Source: an uncultured Oxalobacteraceae bacterium | Lineage (GTDB): Bacteria > Pseudomonadota > Gammaproteobacteria > Burkholderiales > Burkholderiaceae | Reading direction: 5' to 3' | DNA length: 64,000 nt | Assembly (NCBI GenBank): GCA_946480015.1 | Contig: CAMLIL010000016.1 | Location: 6,614-70,613 of the forward strand | Position numbers and translations under genes: made by a program | Shown here: piece by piece, positions 8,513-17,960 of the stretch | Layout of the letters: each line of letters begins with the position of its first letter | Position numbering within the stretch: the stretch's first letter is position 1 | The notes under the pieces: generated by a model | The model's database searches: none | What the model saw: the letters and a program-made list of their open reading frames with translations, nothing else | Told to the model about the DNA's origin: nothing

Positions 8513-10486
8513 CTACCGCTGAACAATCCGCCCCTCGGTAATCGGCGCGCTGGCGGCGCTGCCCCCGGCGGCGACCTGATTGTCGTAGTCGATCACCTGG
8601 GCCCTGGTGGCTGGATCGGCATGCCAGATCCGCAGGCCGAAGCGGCCGGCGGCGCCGGCGGTGGCGTCCAGGGTGAACTGGTAGCCGGCGGCGCCGTTGA
8701 CGGTGCCGCTGCCTTCGAAACTGGCGCGTGCTCCCCGCCCTGCGACCGGCTTGAGCGTATCGCTGCGCAAACTCAGCCCGGCCACGTTGAAGTGCAACTG
8801 CGCTTTGGCGGACGCGGCCTTCACGCCGGCCGCCGGCGGGGCAATGAAACTGAAGCTCGCCTTGCCGGCGCGTGCCGGCGCCTTCCTGAGCGCCCCCTGT
8901 GGCGACATGAACACGCCGCTGCCGCCCACCATGCCGGCCGATGGCTCGTAGGCGATGATGTCGCGGCTGACGGCGGCGCTGCGCCCCGCGCGGTCGACCA
9001 CGGTGGCCGTCACCGAATAGATGCCCGGCGCCGCATACGCATGGCTGGCGCCGGCGCTGCCGGCGCCGTTGCTCTCGCTGACCTTGCCCGCCTGTTGCGC
9101 GCTACCATCGCCCCATAACCAGCTGACGCTGCGCGTGCCGGCCAATTCCTCGTCGGTGAAACTGAGCGACACGTCCGCACGTGCGCCCACCTTGACCAGA
9201 TCGGCCGCCAGCACCGGGCCGAGGGCATGCGCGCATTCATGTCCAGTTCCGGGCTCCAACAGCACCAGGCCGGCGTTCGAACTGGCCACGATCGCGCCGT
9301 TGTCCGAGATCGCCAGCGCCCCGTCGAGCTGCAGTCCTGCCGGGGCGTGCCGCAGCCGGGTGTTGAGGTCGACCATGCCTTGCCCGGCGCTCCACACGAA
9401 GGCGCGCCAGGCGCCGCTCTTGTTGGTGGCCAGGCCGACGATCTGCCCTTTGGTGTTGACCTGGAGGGCGCGCGACAGCTGCCCGCCCAGGGTGCCGAGA
9501 TCGCGCATGCCGCCGGCGCGCGTCCACGACATCGCATGCTGGTTGCCGCTGGCGAGATTGATGACACCGGCGATATGCGCGGCCGGACTCATCGCCAGCA
9601 CGAACGATTCGGTCCCCCCGGCCGTGCCCAGATCGCGCATGCCGCTGGCGCGGGTCCAGAGAAACGCGTGGTACAACAGGTCGCCGCCGGGGACCACATA
9701 GTGGCCGGCAACCTGGCCGTAGTCGGCGACCGCGGCAGGCAGCGAATAATTGCTGGCAAGGGTGTCGATATCGCTCAGACCGGCCGCGCGCGTCCAGGCG
9801 AACGCATGCCGATCATTGGCCGGCGTATCGGAGTTACCCGCGATCAGGCCGGCATCGTTGAGCGCCGTGGCGCTGGAAAAGCTCGCAATGCCGGGCGTGA
9901 ACGCGCCCAGACTTTCCATCCCGTCGACGGCGCTCCAGCGGAAGGCGCGCGGCGGTGTCCCCGGCACTCCTTCGGACGTTCCCGCGACGACTCCCTTGTT
10001 ATTGATCGCCGCCGCGGCCGAGTTGGCCGCATCCGGCAGGGTTCCAAGATCGACCAGGCCGCCGCCTGTGCTCCACAGGAACGCATGTTCGTTGCCGTCA
10101 GCGGTAGATGAACGGCCCGTTACCTGTCCAGCGTCGTTCACATCGACCGCATAGGTGGCCGGGCCGCCCAAGGTGCCCAGGTCGCGGGATGTGGCGCCGT
10201 CATAGAAGTAGGCGCGGGGATTGAGGCCGGTCTGCAGCGAGAACGATACCTGAGCGCTTGCATTGATCGCCGGCAGCTCCGTGATGTCCCCCGCGCCGAG
10301 ATTGACCACGCGATAGGTCGTGCGCGCCGCAGCCTGCTGCGCAGTCTCGGGGGCGTACTGGGTCGGGACCGGCGCGGCCCCCGCCGCACCGGCAATCGCC
10401 AGGCCGGCGAGCAGACAGGGCAGTGCCCGGATGGAGCGGTAGCTTGGTAAGCTCGCTGGTAGCTCTGTTTCAGTTATGCATAGCAT
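8513..10486 (-). CDS. exported HAF-repeat protein with a PKD domain
   Basis: The 657-residue product has a signal peptide (LLAGLAIAGAAGA), then about eight HAF-type repeats. Each carries forms of HAFLWT..G..DLGTLGG followed by A..(N)..G.(V/I).G, for example SGMRDLGTAGG and GGMRDLGTLGGQLSRAL. A PKD-like beta domain follows at about residues 430-520 (SWLWGDGS, HAYAAPGIYSVTATVVDRAG). The C-terminal 100 residues form a further beta-rich region. HAF repeats form beta-propeller-like extracellular proteins of unknown function. ATG 10486 is preferred over ATG 10498 because GGAG lies six bases before it. The gene converges on the TPR gene. Confidence 0.85.
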   Translation of the reverse strand: MLCITETELPASLPSYRSIRALPCLLAGLAIAGAAGAAPVPTQYAPETAQQAAARTTYRVVNLGAGDITELPAINASAQVSFSLQTGLNPRAYFYDGATSRDLGTLGGPATYAVDVNDAGQVTGRSSTADGNEHAFLWSTGGGLVDLGTLPDAANSAAAAINNKGVVAGTSEGVPGTPPRAFRWSAVDGMESLGAFTPGIASFSSATALNDAGLIAGNSDTPANDRHAFAWTRAAGLSDIDTLASNYSLPAAVADYGQVAGHYVVPGGDLLYHAFLWTRASGMRDLGTAGGTESFVLAMSPAAHIAGVINLASGNQHAMSWTRAGGMRDLGTLGGQLSRALQVNTKGQIVGLATNKSGAWRAFVWSAGQGMVDLNTRLRHAPAGLQLDGALAISDNGAIVASSNAGLVLLEPGTGHECAHALGPVLAADLVKVGARADVSLSFTDEELAGTRSVSWLWGDGSAQQAGKVSESNGAGSAGASHAYAAPGIYSVTATVVDRAGRSAAVSRDIIAYEPSAGMVGGSGVFMSPQGALRKAPARAGKASFSFIAPPAAGVKAASAKAQLHFNVAGLSLRSDTLKPVAGRGARASFEGSGTVNGAAGYQFTLDATAGAAGRFGLRIWHADPATRAQVIDYDNQVAAGGSAASAPITEGRIVQR

Positions 10487-11063
10487 GTTCTTCTCCATGT
10501 GAAAGGTGAAACCGGACCACGGCCATGCGTGAATCAGGCGGGCGCGGACTGGTCAAGCATGCGCCGGGGACGCTCGGGCGTACCGATGCGCGCATGGCGC
10601 CAACCTTGCTGCGGATGTGCCAGGTCAAGCGCGTCTCGACTTGGACTGAAGAGTCGAAAGATGAGTTCCGCGGATGTGGTGGTCCGCGGCGGAATCGGAC
10701 GCCGGCAAGGTCAGCGCCTCGTTGCCGGAGCCACATCATTAAATTAAAACAAATATTGTCACGAAGACATAATTCGTGTCGAAGGGGGGAGTTTCCCTTC
10801 GTCAGCGATACTATGGCCAAGCGCACCGCTGCTGAATTTGAATTGTCGAAGCCAAAGGCAAGGACATTGCCTTTGAGAATATAGTTGCATTGCGAAAACT
10901 TTACCGATACACTAAATCATGCTGTCAGGATACATGTGCAAACTTTGCACGTGTCGTCGTCTATCATCATGCCCCTGCCACTGCGGGCAGAGAACGGGTC
11001 GACTGGCCTTTCCTCGCCCATGTGCGCATTCGAGTCAATAATGAAAAAAATGGAGCTTCCAAC
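10487..11063. other. intergenic region between divergent genes
   Basis: This gap of 577 bases separates the minus-strand HAF gene from the plus-strand sensor-domain gene. Its right half (about 10740-11060) is AT-rich and must contain promoters for at least the plus-strand pair. The open frames of up to about 120 codons in it have unnatural composition and no ribosome sites. I found no convincing sigma-70 or FliA-type promoter, RNA gene or repeat. Confidence 0.4.
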
Positions 11064-11600
11064 TTGAACACTCGTCTGAAAACCTTCCTCGCGACTATCC
11101 TCACCTGTGCCAGCGTCTCGGCATTTTCCGCCGGCCTGCCTGCAGCGACTCAAGCGAAAGTCGATAAATACAAACAAAAACTGGTGGAATGGGCGGCTAA
11201 CCCCGCCGTCGTGAGTGCTGTGAAGGAAGCCAATTCCAAAGGCCCAATGCCGGGCATGACCAATGCCAAGTGGCTCGACGCCGGCGATGCCGATCCGTCG
11301 GTGGCCACCCACCTGAAAAGCAAGGCCGGTGTCCAGCTGAAGCAATGGGAAGAAGACCCAGGCGTCGACAAGCTCGTGGTGCGCGATGAAAAAGGCAACC
11401 TGGTGGCCGCGAGCACCAAGCCCCTGCTGTACAACAATGCAGTGCGCCCGGTGTACATTAACGCCATCAAGGGGCAGGTTTGGGCGGACAATAAAATTGT
11501 CCCGGACCCCACCACCCAGGTGAAAAGCGTGCAGGCCTCTGCGCCAGTTCTGGACGGCAAAAAAGTGATCGGCGTGCTCCATCTCGCCATCAACGAATAG
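11064..11600 (+). CDS. secreted Cache/PDC-like sensor-domain protein
   Basis: The likely start is TTG 11064, eight bases after GGAG. It gives 178 residues with a classical signal peptide ([21 protein letters not shown]). The mature part is a single small domain: helical [17 protein letters not shown], then sheet-like [31 protein letters not shown] and [13 protein letters not shown]. The ending 'vlDg.[10 protein letters not shown]' is typical of Cache/PDC-like periplasmic sensor domains (family knowledge). There is no membrane anchor or output domain. It lies 58 bases before a methyl-accepting chemotaxis gene on the same strand, so it may be a separate ligand-binding partner of that receptor. 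An ATG at 10890 is in frame but would bury the signal peptide. Confidence 0.75.
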   Translation: MNTRLKTFLATILTCASVSAFSAGLPAATQAKVDKYKQKLVEWAANPAVVSAVKEANSKGPMPGMTNAKWLDAGDADPSVATHLKSKAGVQLKQWEEDPGVDKLVVRDEKGNLVAASTKPLLYNNAVRPVYINAIKGQVWADNKIVPDPTTQVKSVQASAPVLDGKKVIGVLHLAINE

Positions 11601-11658
11601 TCCTGAACACCCCTGGCCGCACGCATCCGCCGGCGGCCTTCCTTCACTGGAGCCCCCA

Positions 11659-13359
11659 ATGAAATTCATCGCGACCTTGAAGGTGGGCCCGCGCCTCGCC
11701 CTCAGTTTCGGAATCGTTCTCGTGCTCATGCTGGTCCTGACCGGACTGGCCATCAGCCGCATGTCGTTTATTCGCACCAGCCTGGACCACATCGTCGAAG
11801 GCGACGCGCCCAAGCTGCGCCTGGTGAACTCCATGCGCGACCTGGTCCGCTTCCAGTCGGTGACCGTGCGCGACGTGGTCATGCAAGAGGATTTCGCGTT
11901 CAAGAAAAAAGAACTGACGATGGCGCGCAAGTCGCGCGAAACCTATCGTGACGCCGCCGACAAGCTTGGCTCCCTGCTCACCGACGCTGACAGCAAGGCC
12001 GCGCTGGCCAAGATCACGGCCCTGGATACCAAAGTGCGCACCCTGGTCGACAAGGCCATCGATCTGTCGCTCAGCGGCGACACGGCCGAAGCGGCCAACA
12101 CCATCCGCGACGAAGTACGGCCCGGCCAGCTCGAACTGATCGCCGGCCTGGATGCGCTCCTGGGCCGCCTGGAAGCCAATGCGAAGAAATCGGCGCTGGA
12201 GGCCGGCGACACCTACACCAGTGCCGTCACGTCAATGACCATTGTCGGTGTGATCGCGCTGTTGGCGGGCATCGCTGCCGCGCTGCTCATCACGCGCAGC
12301 CTGCTCGGGCAGCTCGGCGGCGAACCCGCCTATGCGGCTCAGATTGCCGGAAAAATTGCTGCCGGCAACCTTGCGGTGGAGGTCGAGACGCGCGCGGGCG
12401 ACAACAGCAGCCTGCTGTTCGCCATGCGCGAGATGCGCGACAGCCTGGCGCGTATCGTCAGCGAAGTGCGCAGCAGTACCGACACGATCAACACCGCGGC
12501 AGGGGAAATTGCGATCGGCAATCTCGACCTGTCCTCGCGCACCGAACAGCAGGCCGGTGCGCTGGAAGAGACCGCCTCTTCCCTGGAAGAGCTGATTTCG
12601 ATCGTCAACCAGAACGCCGACAACGCCAACCAGGCCGACGGCCTGGCCAATTCGGCGGCGAACGCGGCACGCAAAGGCGGCGACGTCGTCGGTGAAGTGG
12701 TGCAGACCATGGGCGAAATCCAGGCTTCCGCCCGCAAGATCGTCGACATCATCGGCGTCATCGACGGCATCGCTTTCCAGACCAATATCCTGGCGCTCAA
12801 TGCCGCGGTGGAAGCGGCCCGCGCCGGCGAACAAGGACGCGGTTTTGCCGTGGTGGCGACCGAAGTGCGCAATCTGGCTCAACGTTCCGCCGCTGCCGCC
12901 AAGGAGATCAAGACCTTGATCAACGACTCCGTGGTCAAGGTCGATGCCGGTACCGCCCTGGTCGACCAGGCTGGCGCCACCATGCATGACATTGTCCAGA
13001 GCGTCGAACGGGTCACCGGCATCATCAGCGAGATCGCCACCGCCAGCCACGAGCAGGCCGCCGGTATCGCGCAAGTGAACCAGGCCATCATGCAGATGGA
13101 TGGCGCCACGCAGCAGAATGCCGCGCTGGTTGAAGAGTCTGCTGCAGCATCGACCGCCATGCAGGATCAGGCCGGCAGGCTGTCGCAGGTAGTGAGCGTG
13201 TTCACGGTGAGCGGCATGGCCGCTCAGGACGTGCACGTTTCGAATGTGACCAGCCTGGCCACAGCGCGAGCGGCGCCGAAGCTTTCCGCCCAGCCGGCCC
13301 GGCTGCGTGCGAACGGGAGCGTGGCGCGCGCGCCGGCATCGGAGTGGGAACAGGGTTAA
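11659..13359 (+). CDS. methyl-accepting chemotaxis protein
   Basis: This 566-residue transmembrane chemoreceptor has helix one at about residues 11-32 ([19 protein letters not shown]). A four-helix-bundle periplasmic domain spans about 33-190 (VVMQEDFAF, the usual small-ligand type). Helix two lies near 195-215, then a HAMP segment. The cytoplasmic coiled coil contains the invariant hairpin tip [20 protein letters not shown]. Methylation-helix patterns flank it ([30 protein letters not shown]). There is no CheR-tethering pentapeptide at the end (EWEQG). It probably signals through the chemotaxis kinase CheA, which is not in the window. It probably shares a transcript with the small secreted sensor upstream, and an intrinsic terminator follows. 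Confidence 0.95.
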   Translation: MKFIATLKVGPRLALSFGIVLVLMLVLTGLAISRMSFIRTSLDHIVEGDAPKLRLVNSMRDLVRFQSVTVRDVVMQEDFAFKKKELTMARKSRETYRDAADKLGSLLTDADSKAALAKITALDTKVRTLVDKAIDLSLSGDTAEAANTIRDEVRPGQLELIAGLDALLGRLEANAKKSALEAGDTYTSAVTSMTIVGVIALLAGIAAALLITRSLLGQLGGEPAYAAQIAGKIAAGNLAVEVETRAGDNSSLLFAMREMRDSLARIVSEVRSSTDTINTAAGEIAIGNLDLSSRTEQQAGALEETASSLEELISIVNQNADNANQADGLANSAANAARKGGDVVGEVVQTMGEIQASARKIVDIIGVIDGIAFQTNILALNAAVEAARAGEQGRGFAVVATEVRNLAQRSAAAAKEIKTLINDSVVKVDAGTALVDQAGATMHDIVQSVERVTGIISEIATASHEQAAGIAQVNQAIMQMDGATQQNAALVEESAAASTAMQDQAGRLSQVVSVFTVSGMAAQDVHVSNVTSLATARAAPKLSAQPARLRANGSVARAPASEWEQG

Positions 13360-13394
13360 GGCGACGCCGGGACGGACGTCCCCTCGCTTCCCAG

Positions 13395-13425
13395 AAAACG
13401 CCAACCCACGGGTTGGCGTTTTTTA
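13395..13425 (+). terminator. intrinsic terminator after the chemoreceptor gene
   Basis: Arms AACGCCAACCC (13397-13407) and GGGTTGGCGTT (13410-13420) pair over 11 bases and are followed by a T-run. The A-run before the stem lets it act on the minus strand as well, at the end of the convergent sulfotransferase operon. The same stem sequence recurs at 17976 and 21308. Confidence 0.9.
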
Positions 13426-13446
13426 TTCCTGCCTGGCGGCGCCGGG

Positions 13447-14568
13447 TCAGTCCGTAACTTCGAATGCGCCCGTCAACGCGGCCAGCTTGTGCGGCGCCGC
13501 GCCAACGGCCGGACGCGCCGCCGGACCGTTGTGCTCCAGGCGCGCGCGCACTTGCGCCAGATAGTCGGCGCGCATCTTGCGCAGGATGAAGTCGCGGAAA
13601 TTAGCCTGTTCGAGATCGTGCCAGGCCGTCTGTTTGACGCCGGCCGAGCGCGTACGGGCAGCCTCGAACGCAGCCTCGGCGATGGTCGCATCGGCCGCCG
13701 TCATCAGCTCGTAACCGTAGCGGCGCATCTCGTCCTGGGTCAGCGTCTCGATCACACGGATGTCCTCGGTCGACAGCTGGTGCTTGAACTTGTCCGCGTT
13801 GGCCGCAATGGGCGCAAAACAGTTCGATTGCCACAACGCCGACAGCTTGGCGATCTGGCGCGCTTCCGGGGAGTGCGCGACGTCGAGCATCTGCGGCAGA
13901 AATTCGATGCCGAGGAAACTGCAGATCGCTTTCAGGGTCGACTCCTGATCGGCAAGGAAATCCTCGTACCGGATCGTCAGCACACGCTCGGGATAGTGCG
14001 CCACCAGCGTCCGGGCGGCACGATGTGCGTCGGCCCAGGTGCGGGCATTGAGCGTGCTGTCGAAGTCGTGGATGATGGCGCGGTTCATCGATGCGACCTG
14101 GGCGCGCGGATCGCGCACGACGTTTATGAACAGCATGTCCGGGAACAAGCGCATCAGCTCATCGGCGTAATGCACGCTGTCGAGCGACTTGTCCATCACG
14201 ATCCGCGCCCCCTGCTGCTCGCCCGAGCGCAGCAACAGTTCCCACACGATGCGGTGCACGCTGCGCGGCTCGTGCCGGATGCTCTCGAAGATCTCGACCG
14301 GATCGAACACGATGCCCGGCCACTTGACCATGCTCACCGCCTGCAGGCCGACCACGTCGACGACCAGCCGGAAATAGGCGCGGTCGTCCTCCAGGTCGCC
14401 GTACAGCGGCACCAGCGGCACGAAGTCGACGATGTGCAGAGGATACGGCGAGTAGAACTCGGGGTTGAAATTCAGGCGCAGCCGCAACGCGTGGCTGCCG
14501 CAACGGCGCAGCGGGATCATCATTAACGGACGCGGACGTTTATTCTCTTCTGTCTTGCTCGACTCCAT
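13447..14568 (-). CDS. PAPS-dependent sulfotransferase
   Basis: The 373-residue product is a cytosolic sulfotransferase-like protein. The N-terminal PAPS phosphate loop is visible as IPLRRCGSHALRLRLN (residues 19-34), the counterpart of the usual RSGST. The 3'-phosphate site appears as NVVRDPRAQVASMNR near the middle, and YEDFLADQESTL and CSFLGIEF follow the family order. It would move sulfate from PAPS to an unknown acceptor (sugar, lipid or peptide) and release pAp. ATG 14568 is preceded by AGGAGGGG. The frame stays open upstream, but that stretch is the antisense side of the transporter gene. It is the last of four genes with cysC, a DHH phosphoesterase and a CHR transporter, which together supply PAPS and remove pAp. 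Confidence 0.88.
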   Translation of the reverse strand: MESSKTEENKRPRPLMMIPLRRCGSHALRLRLNFNPEFYSPYPLHIVDFVPLVPLYGDLEDDRAYFRLVVDVVGLQAVSMVKWPGIVFDPVEIFESIRHEPRSVHRIVWELLLRSGEQQGARIVMDKSLDSVHYADELMRLFPDMLFINVVRDPRAQVASMNRAIIHDFDSTLNARTWADAHRAARTLVAHYPERVLTIRYEDFLADQESTLKAICSFLGIEFLPQMLDVAHSPEARQIAKLSALWQSNCFAPIAANADKFKHQLSTEDIRVIETLTQDEMRRYGYELMTAADATIAEAAFEAARTRSAGVKQTAWHDLEQANFRDFILRKMRADYLAQVRARLEHNGPAARPAVGAAPHKLAALTGAFEVTD

Positions 14569-14579
14569 GCTTCCCCTCC

Positions 14580-15758
14580 TCAAAGTAAAACGCAACCAAT
14601 CAAACCGCACAGCGGCACTACCCACACCGCCTCGATGCGCCAGCGCAGCAGCATCACAAGCGCCAACGCGAACAGCAGCGGCGACAACCAGACCGGCGCC
14701 GCCGTCATGCCGACGGTGAACGCCGCAGCGATCACCAGGCCGGCCACGGCCGCGCGCACGGCGCGCAGGGCCGCCTGCACGCCTGGCGCCGCCTTCAGGC
14801 GCTGCAGGCCATGTGCGCAAGCGACCATCAGCACGGCGGGCGGGCCGAACACCCCGGCGGTGGCCGCGGCCGCGCCGGCCACGCCGCCGGCCTTGAATCC
14901 GATAAAGGCTGAGCTGATCAGCACCGGGCCGGGCGTGACCTGGGTCATCGCCATCGCATCGATGAACTCGCGCCGCGTCACCCAGCCATAGCCATCGACC
15001 ACGGCGTGCTGCAACAGCGGAATGGAGACATAGCCGCCGCCGAACATCAGCAGACTCATGCCGGCAAACGCGCCGAACAGCTTGAGCTGCAAGGCGCCGG
15101 CGCCGAACAGCGGCAGCAGCGCCATGGGCATCGCCACCAGCACGCCGGCCGTGGTGCGCGGCGCCGGCGCGGGCGTTGGCGCGACCGGCGCAACGGCGCC
15201 GGGTGCGGCGGCGCGGAACCATGCACTGCCGATCAGCCCAGCGGCGACGATGATGGCCGGTGTCACCAGAGCGCCAGGCGCCACCAGCGGCAACAGCGCG
15301 GCGGCGCCGGTCAGCAGCGCTTCCCGCCACCCCTGCACGCAGGTGCGGCACATGCGCCAGGCGGCAGCCAATACGACCGCGGCGACCGCCGGGACGATCC
15401 CCTGGAAGACGCGCTCCACCATGGGCAGATGCCCCCAGCGCAGATACAGCGCGGTCAGCGTCACCATCAACAGGAAGGCCGGCAGCACGGCCGCGCACAC
15501 GCACACGCATGCGCCGCTCACGCCGCGCAGCCGGTAGCCGACGTAGGCCACGGTGTTGATCGCCATCGGGCCCGGCAGGATCGAGGCGAGCGTGAAGCCG
15601 TCCAGCACATCGTGATCGCTCAGCCAGCGGCGCCGCGTCACGACGGCGTTCTGCACCAGCGACACCATCGTCATGTAGCCGCCGAAACTGGTGCAGGCGA
15701 TGCGCAGAAACAGTCCGCACAGGGCCAGCAGCGACGGAGCGCGGGCCTCAGCCTGCAT
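14580..15758 (-). CDS. chrA: CHR-family (ChrA-like) chromate/sulfate transporter
   Basis: This 392-residue integral membrane protein has two homologous halves, as in long-chain CHR proteins. Each half carries the family signature. In the first half it is SFGGYMTMVSLVQ, followed by LASILPGPMAINTVAYVGY. In the second half it is FGGGYVSIPLLQ, followed by MTQVTPGPVLISSAFIGF. CHR proteins export chromate or exchange oxyanions including sulfate (family knowledge). Here, between a sulfotransferase and an APS kinase, sulfate handling is at least as likely as chromate resistance. ATG 15758 is selected because it overlaps the upstream gene by 11 bases and begins the first conserved segment. The downstream sulfotransferase starts after 11 bases. 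Confidence 0.88.
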   Translation of the reverse strand: MQAEARAPSLLALCGLFLRIACTSFGGYMTMVSLVQNAVVTRRRWLSDHDVLDGFTLASILPGPMAINTVAYVGYRLRGVSGACVCVCAAVLPAFLLMVTLTALYLRWGHLPMVERVFQGIVPAVAAVVLAAAWRMCRTCVQGWREALLTGAAALLPLVAPGALVTPAIIVAAGLIGSAWFRAAAPGAVAPVAPTPAPAPRTTAGVLVAMPMALLPLFGAGALQLKLFGAFAGMSLLMFGGGYVSIPLLQHAVVDGYGWVTRREFIDAMAMTQVTPGPVLISSAFIGFKAGGVAGAAAATAGVFGPPAVLMVACAHGLQRLKAAPGVQAALRAVRAAVAGLVIAAAFTVGMTAAPVWLSPLLFALALVMLLRWRIEAVWVVPLCGLIGCVLL

Positions 15759-16743
15759 GCGCCGCTGCGCTGAAGTATTCGGAAAAGCTGCGCACGAAAT
15801 GCTCGACATCGGCGGCCGGCAGGCGGTTGATTCCTGCCGCCGCGCGCCGCCCCCCGCCGCTGGCAAAGCCGGCGCACAAGTCATTGGCCGCGCGTTCCAG
15901 CGGTTTGCCCGAACGCACGCTGACTACGAAGGAGCCGTCCGTGTTCTCGGTCAGCACGGCGAACGAGCGCGCGCCGTCGTTGGCCGCCAGCCGGTTCGCG
16001 AACATGCCCGACACGCGCCGCGCCCAAGGCGCATTGGGCAGCATGTAGATCTCGCCATGGGTCCAGCGCCATTGCGCGTGCAGCGCGTTCATGTGCACCG
16101 CGTCGTCGCGATAACCATCGGCCAGCAGGCGGTAGAGCGGCTCGGAGCTGATGAATTCGAGCGGATCGGTGTACTGGTGCAGCACGCGATACAGTGTTTC
16201 GGGCGCGACGTGGAGGTCCTCGACGCGCTCCCCGTAAGCGTTATAGTTCAGCATGCTGCCCAGTTCGGCCAGGCTGGCGACGCGGCTCTCGGACCACCCC
16301 ATGGCAGTGGCAAGCGCGCGCGCAGGCCCTGCCAGGTTGTCGCCAAAAGCGGCGGCCACGGCCCATTCACGAAAGCGGCCCTCGAGATGGATGTCGACCA
16401 GCAGGCTGGTACAGACGTCCGGCGCATCGTTCCAGAACAGGCGCAGGTGCGGATGCGGGAATGCGTGGCGCGCCGCATGGTGGTCGAACCAGGTCACCCG
16501 TGCGCCCGCGTCGAGGATCCGGCGTAGCGGCGCGGCGTTGGCATCGAGCGACACGTCGAACACCATCACCTCGGCCGCGTGCTCGCATGCAATGCGCTGC
16601 AACAGCTCGACGTCACGCTTGACGCCGGTGATCAGGCGGGTGTCTTCCGGATAGGCCAGGCGCCATTGATGCAAGGCGCAGATGCCATCGGCGTCGCCGT
16701 TAAAGACATCGTAGGCTGTCCGCGCATCGCCCGCGCACGTCAT
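15748..16743 (-). CDS. DHH-family phosphoesterase, candidate pAp phosphatase
   Basis: The 331-residue protein shows the metal-binding order of DHH phosphoesterases: NGDADG at 15-20, an aspartate at 63 (VFDVS), and FDHH at 86-89. A C-terminal DHHA1-type segment has ASGGGRRAAAG, where relatives usually have GGGH. Loss of that histidine is notable and was checked on the DNA. NrnA-type members hydrolyse pAp (3'-phosphoadenosine 5'-phosphate) and short oligonucleotides. In this operon, pAp from the sulfotransferase is the obvious substrate (inference). ATG 16743 overlaps the stop of the APS kinase gene in an ATGA, so translation is coupled. Confidence 0.8.
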   Translation of the reverse strand: MTCAGDARTAYDVFNGDADGICALHQWRLAYPEDTRLITGVKRDVELLQRIACEHAAEVMVFDVSLDANAAPLRRILDAGARVTWFDHHAARHAFPHPHLRLFWNDAPDVCTSLLVDIHLEGRFREWAVAAAFGDNLAGPARALATAMGWSESRVASLAELGSMLNYNAYGERVEDLHVAPETLYRVLHQYTDPLEFISSEPLYRLLADGYRDDAVHMNALHAQWRWTHGEIYMLPNAPWARRVSGMFANRLAANDGARSFAVLTENTDGSFVVSVRSGKPLERAANDLCAGFASGGGRRAAAGINRLPAADVEHFVRSFSEYFSAAAHAG

Positions 16744-17390
16744 GCATGCACCGGGCGATGGGCCAGGTGGTCGTACAGCATGCGCGTCGCCAGTTCGATC
16801 GGAACGACGCCAGTGTCGATTTCGAGTGCTGGTGCCTCCGGCGCCTCGTAGGGCGCCGAGATGCCGGTGAAGTCCGCAATCTGGCCGGCGCGGGCGCGCG
16901 CGTACAGGCCTTTGGGATCGCGCGATTCGCACACCTTCACGCTCGTGCTGACGTGCACTTCCACGAAGCGCGACTCGCCGATGATCGCGCGCGCCATCTC
17001 GCGGTCCTCGCGCAGCGGCGAAATGAAGGCGGTGACCACGATCAGGCCAGCCTCATTCATGAGACGCGCGACTTCGGCGGTGCGCCGGATGTTTTCGCGG
17101 CGGTCGGAAGCGGAGAACCCGAGATCGCGATTGAGATGGTGGCGGATGTTGTCACCGTCGAGAACGAAGCCTGGGTGGCCGCAGTCGAGCAGCATTTTCT
17201 CCAGTTCGTACGCAAGCGTTGATTTTCCGGCGCCCGACAAACCCGTTAACCAGACTGTGGACGGCGCGTGGCCGAATTGCCGCTGCCGGTGGTCCGCGGT
17301 CACCTTGCCGGCGTGCCAGTAGAGGTTCGTCCCTGCCAGCGTGGGCGCAAGGACACTATTTGATTCAAGTACCACCGCGGTGTTGCTCAT
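16740..17390 (-). CDS. cysC: adenylylsulfate (APS) kinase
   Basis: The 216-residue protein is full length for a stand-alone APS kinase, which phosphorylates APS to PAPS. The P-loop GLSGAGKST is at residues 50-58. It is followed by FVLDGDNIRHHLNRDLGFS and DRRENIRRTAEVA, the APS-binding and lid region, and by FISPLREDREMAR. ATG 17390 is preceded by GGAGG at seven bases. It is the first gene of the sulfation operon. No ATP sulfurylase (cysD/cysN or sat) gene lies in the window, so APS must come from elsewhere in the genome. Confidence 0.95.
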   Translation of the reverse strand: MSNTAVVLESNSVLAPTLAGTNLYWHAGKVTADHRQRQFGHAPSTVWLTGLSGAGKSTLAYELEKMLLDCGHPGFVLDGDNIRHHLNRDLGFSASDRRENIRRTAEVARLMNEAGLIVVTAFISPLREDREMARAIIGESRFVEVHVSTSVKVCESRDPKGLYARARAGQIADFTGISAPYEAPEAPALEIDTGVVPIELATRMLYDHLAHRPVHA

Positions 17391-17884
17391 CGTCGATCCT
17401 CCGTGAACAGCATTCTTTTGACCGCAAGACTTTTCGCCGCGCAAGCAGCCTGGGGCCAGACATTCCTGGGCAGACAAACTCCCCAGGTACCACAAGGGCC
17501 AGCTCGGCGGATGAACATTCCCATCCAGCGAACTGGCTGCATCTTGGGAGCGTGAGGCGAGATCGAGGTGCTCGACGCAATGTGCGCCGGCGCCATCCTC
17601 ACGCTGTCGGTGCCGCGCGACGCTTATATTCGCTGTGCGCATGTTCTTATGCGCGGTCACCTGTCGATGCACTATAGCAAACAGTTGCGATTAAGAAAAC
17701 ATGAAAATAGAGATATTTTTGCCTTTTATTTCTTCGAATTGATTGGCTGGTGCGGGGGGCGGGAGAATTGAAATTGCAACTCGGAACTCATTGATTCTAC
17801 AGCGGAATAGTCGTGGATAATCTCGCAGCGTAGCACTGAAGAGCTCGCTCTATCTGTGCTGGCCGTGATAGAATTTTCGCCCTT
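17391..17884. other. intergenic region upstream of cysC and tRNA-Phe
   Basis: The 494-base gap contains the promoter region of the minus-strand cysC operon and, on the plus strand, that of tRNA-Phe. The part from 17660 to 17770 is strongly AT-rich. On the minus strand a TATAGT hexamer lies near 17670-17680 and could be a -10 element, but its upstream -35 match is weak. I see no gene or repeat here. Confidence 0.35.
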
Positions 17885-17960
17885 GGCCTGGTAGCTCAGT
17901 CGGTAGAGCAGAGGATTGAAAATCCTTGTGTCGGTGGTTCGATTCCGCCCCGGGCCACCA
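17885..17960 (+). tRNA. tRNA-Phe (GAA)
   Basis: A complete 76-base cloverleaf. The acceptor strand GGCCTGG pairs with CCGGGCC (one T-G wobble). The D-arm is AGCTCAGTCGGTAGAGC. The anticodon stem is GGATT/AATCC around GAA, and the T-arm GGTTCGATTCC is followed by an encoded CCA. Its 3' half from the anticodon loop onward is repeated at 21249, so it served as an integration site. A terminator follows at 17976. Confidence 0.97.

Noticed and set aside
10525..10884. A 119-codon plus-strand frame between the HAF gene and the sensor-domain gene
   Set aside because: It has no ribosome site, an unnatural Arg/Pro/Ser-rich composition and no recognisable domain.
13447..15720. A single 757-codon minus-strand frame covering the sulfotransferase and most of the transporter region
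   Set aside because: The N-terminal 380 codons are an arginine/alanine-rich antisense-type translation of the chrA gene. The transporter reads properly in another frame, and the sulfotransferase has its own AGGAGGGG-ATG start at 14568.
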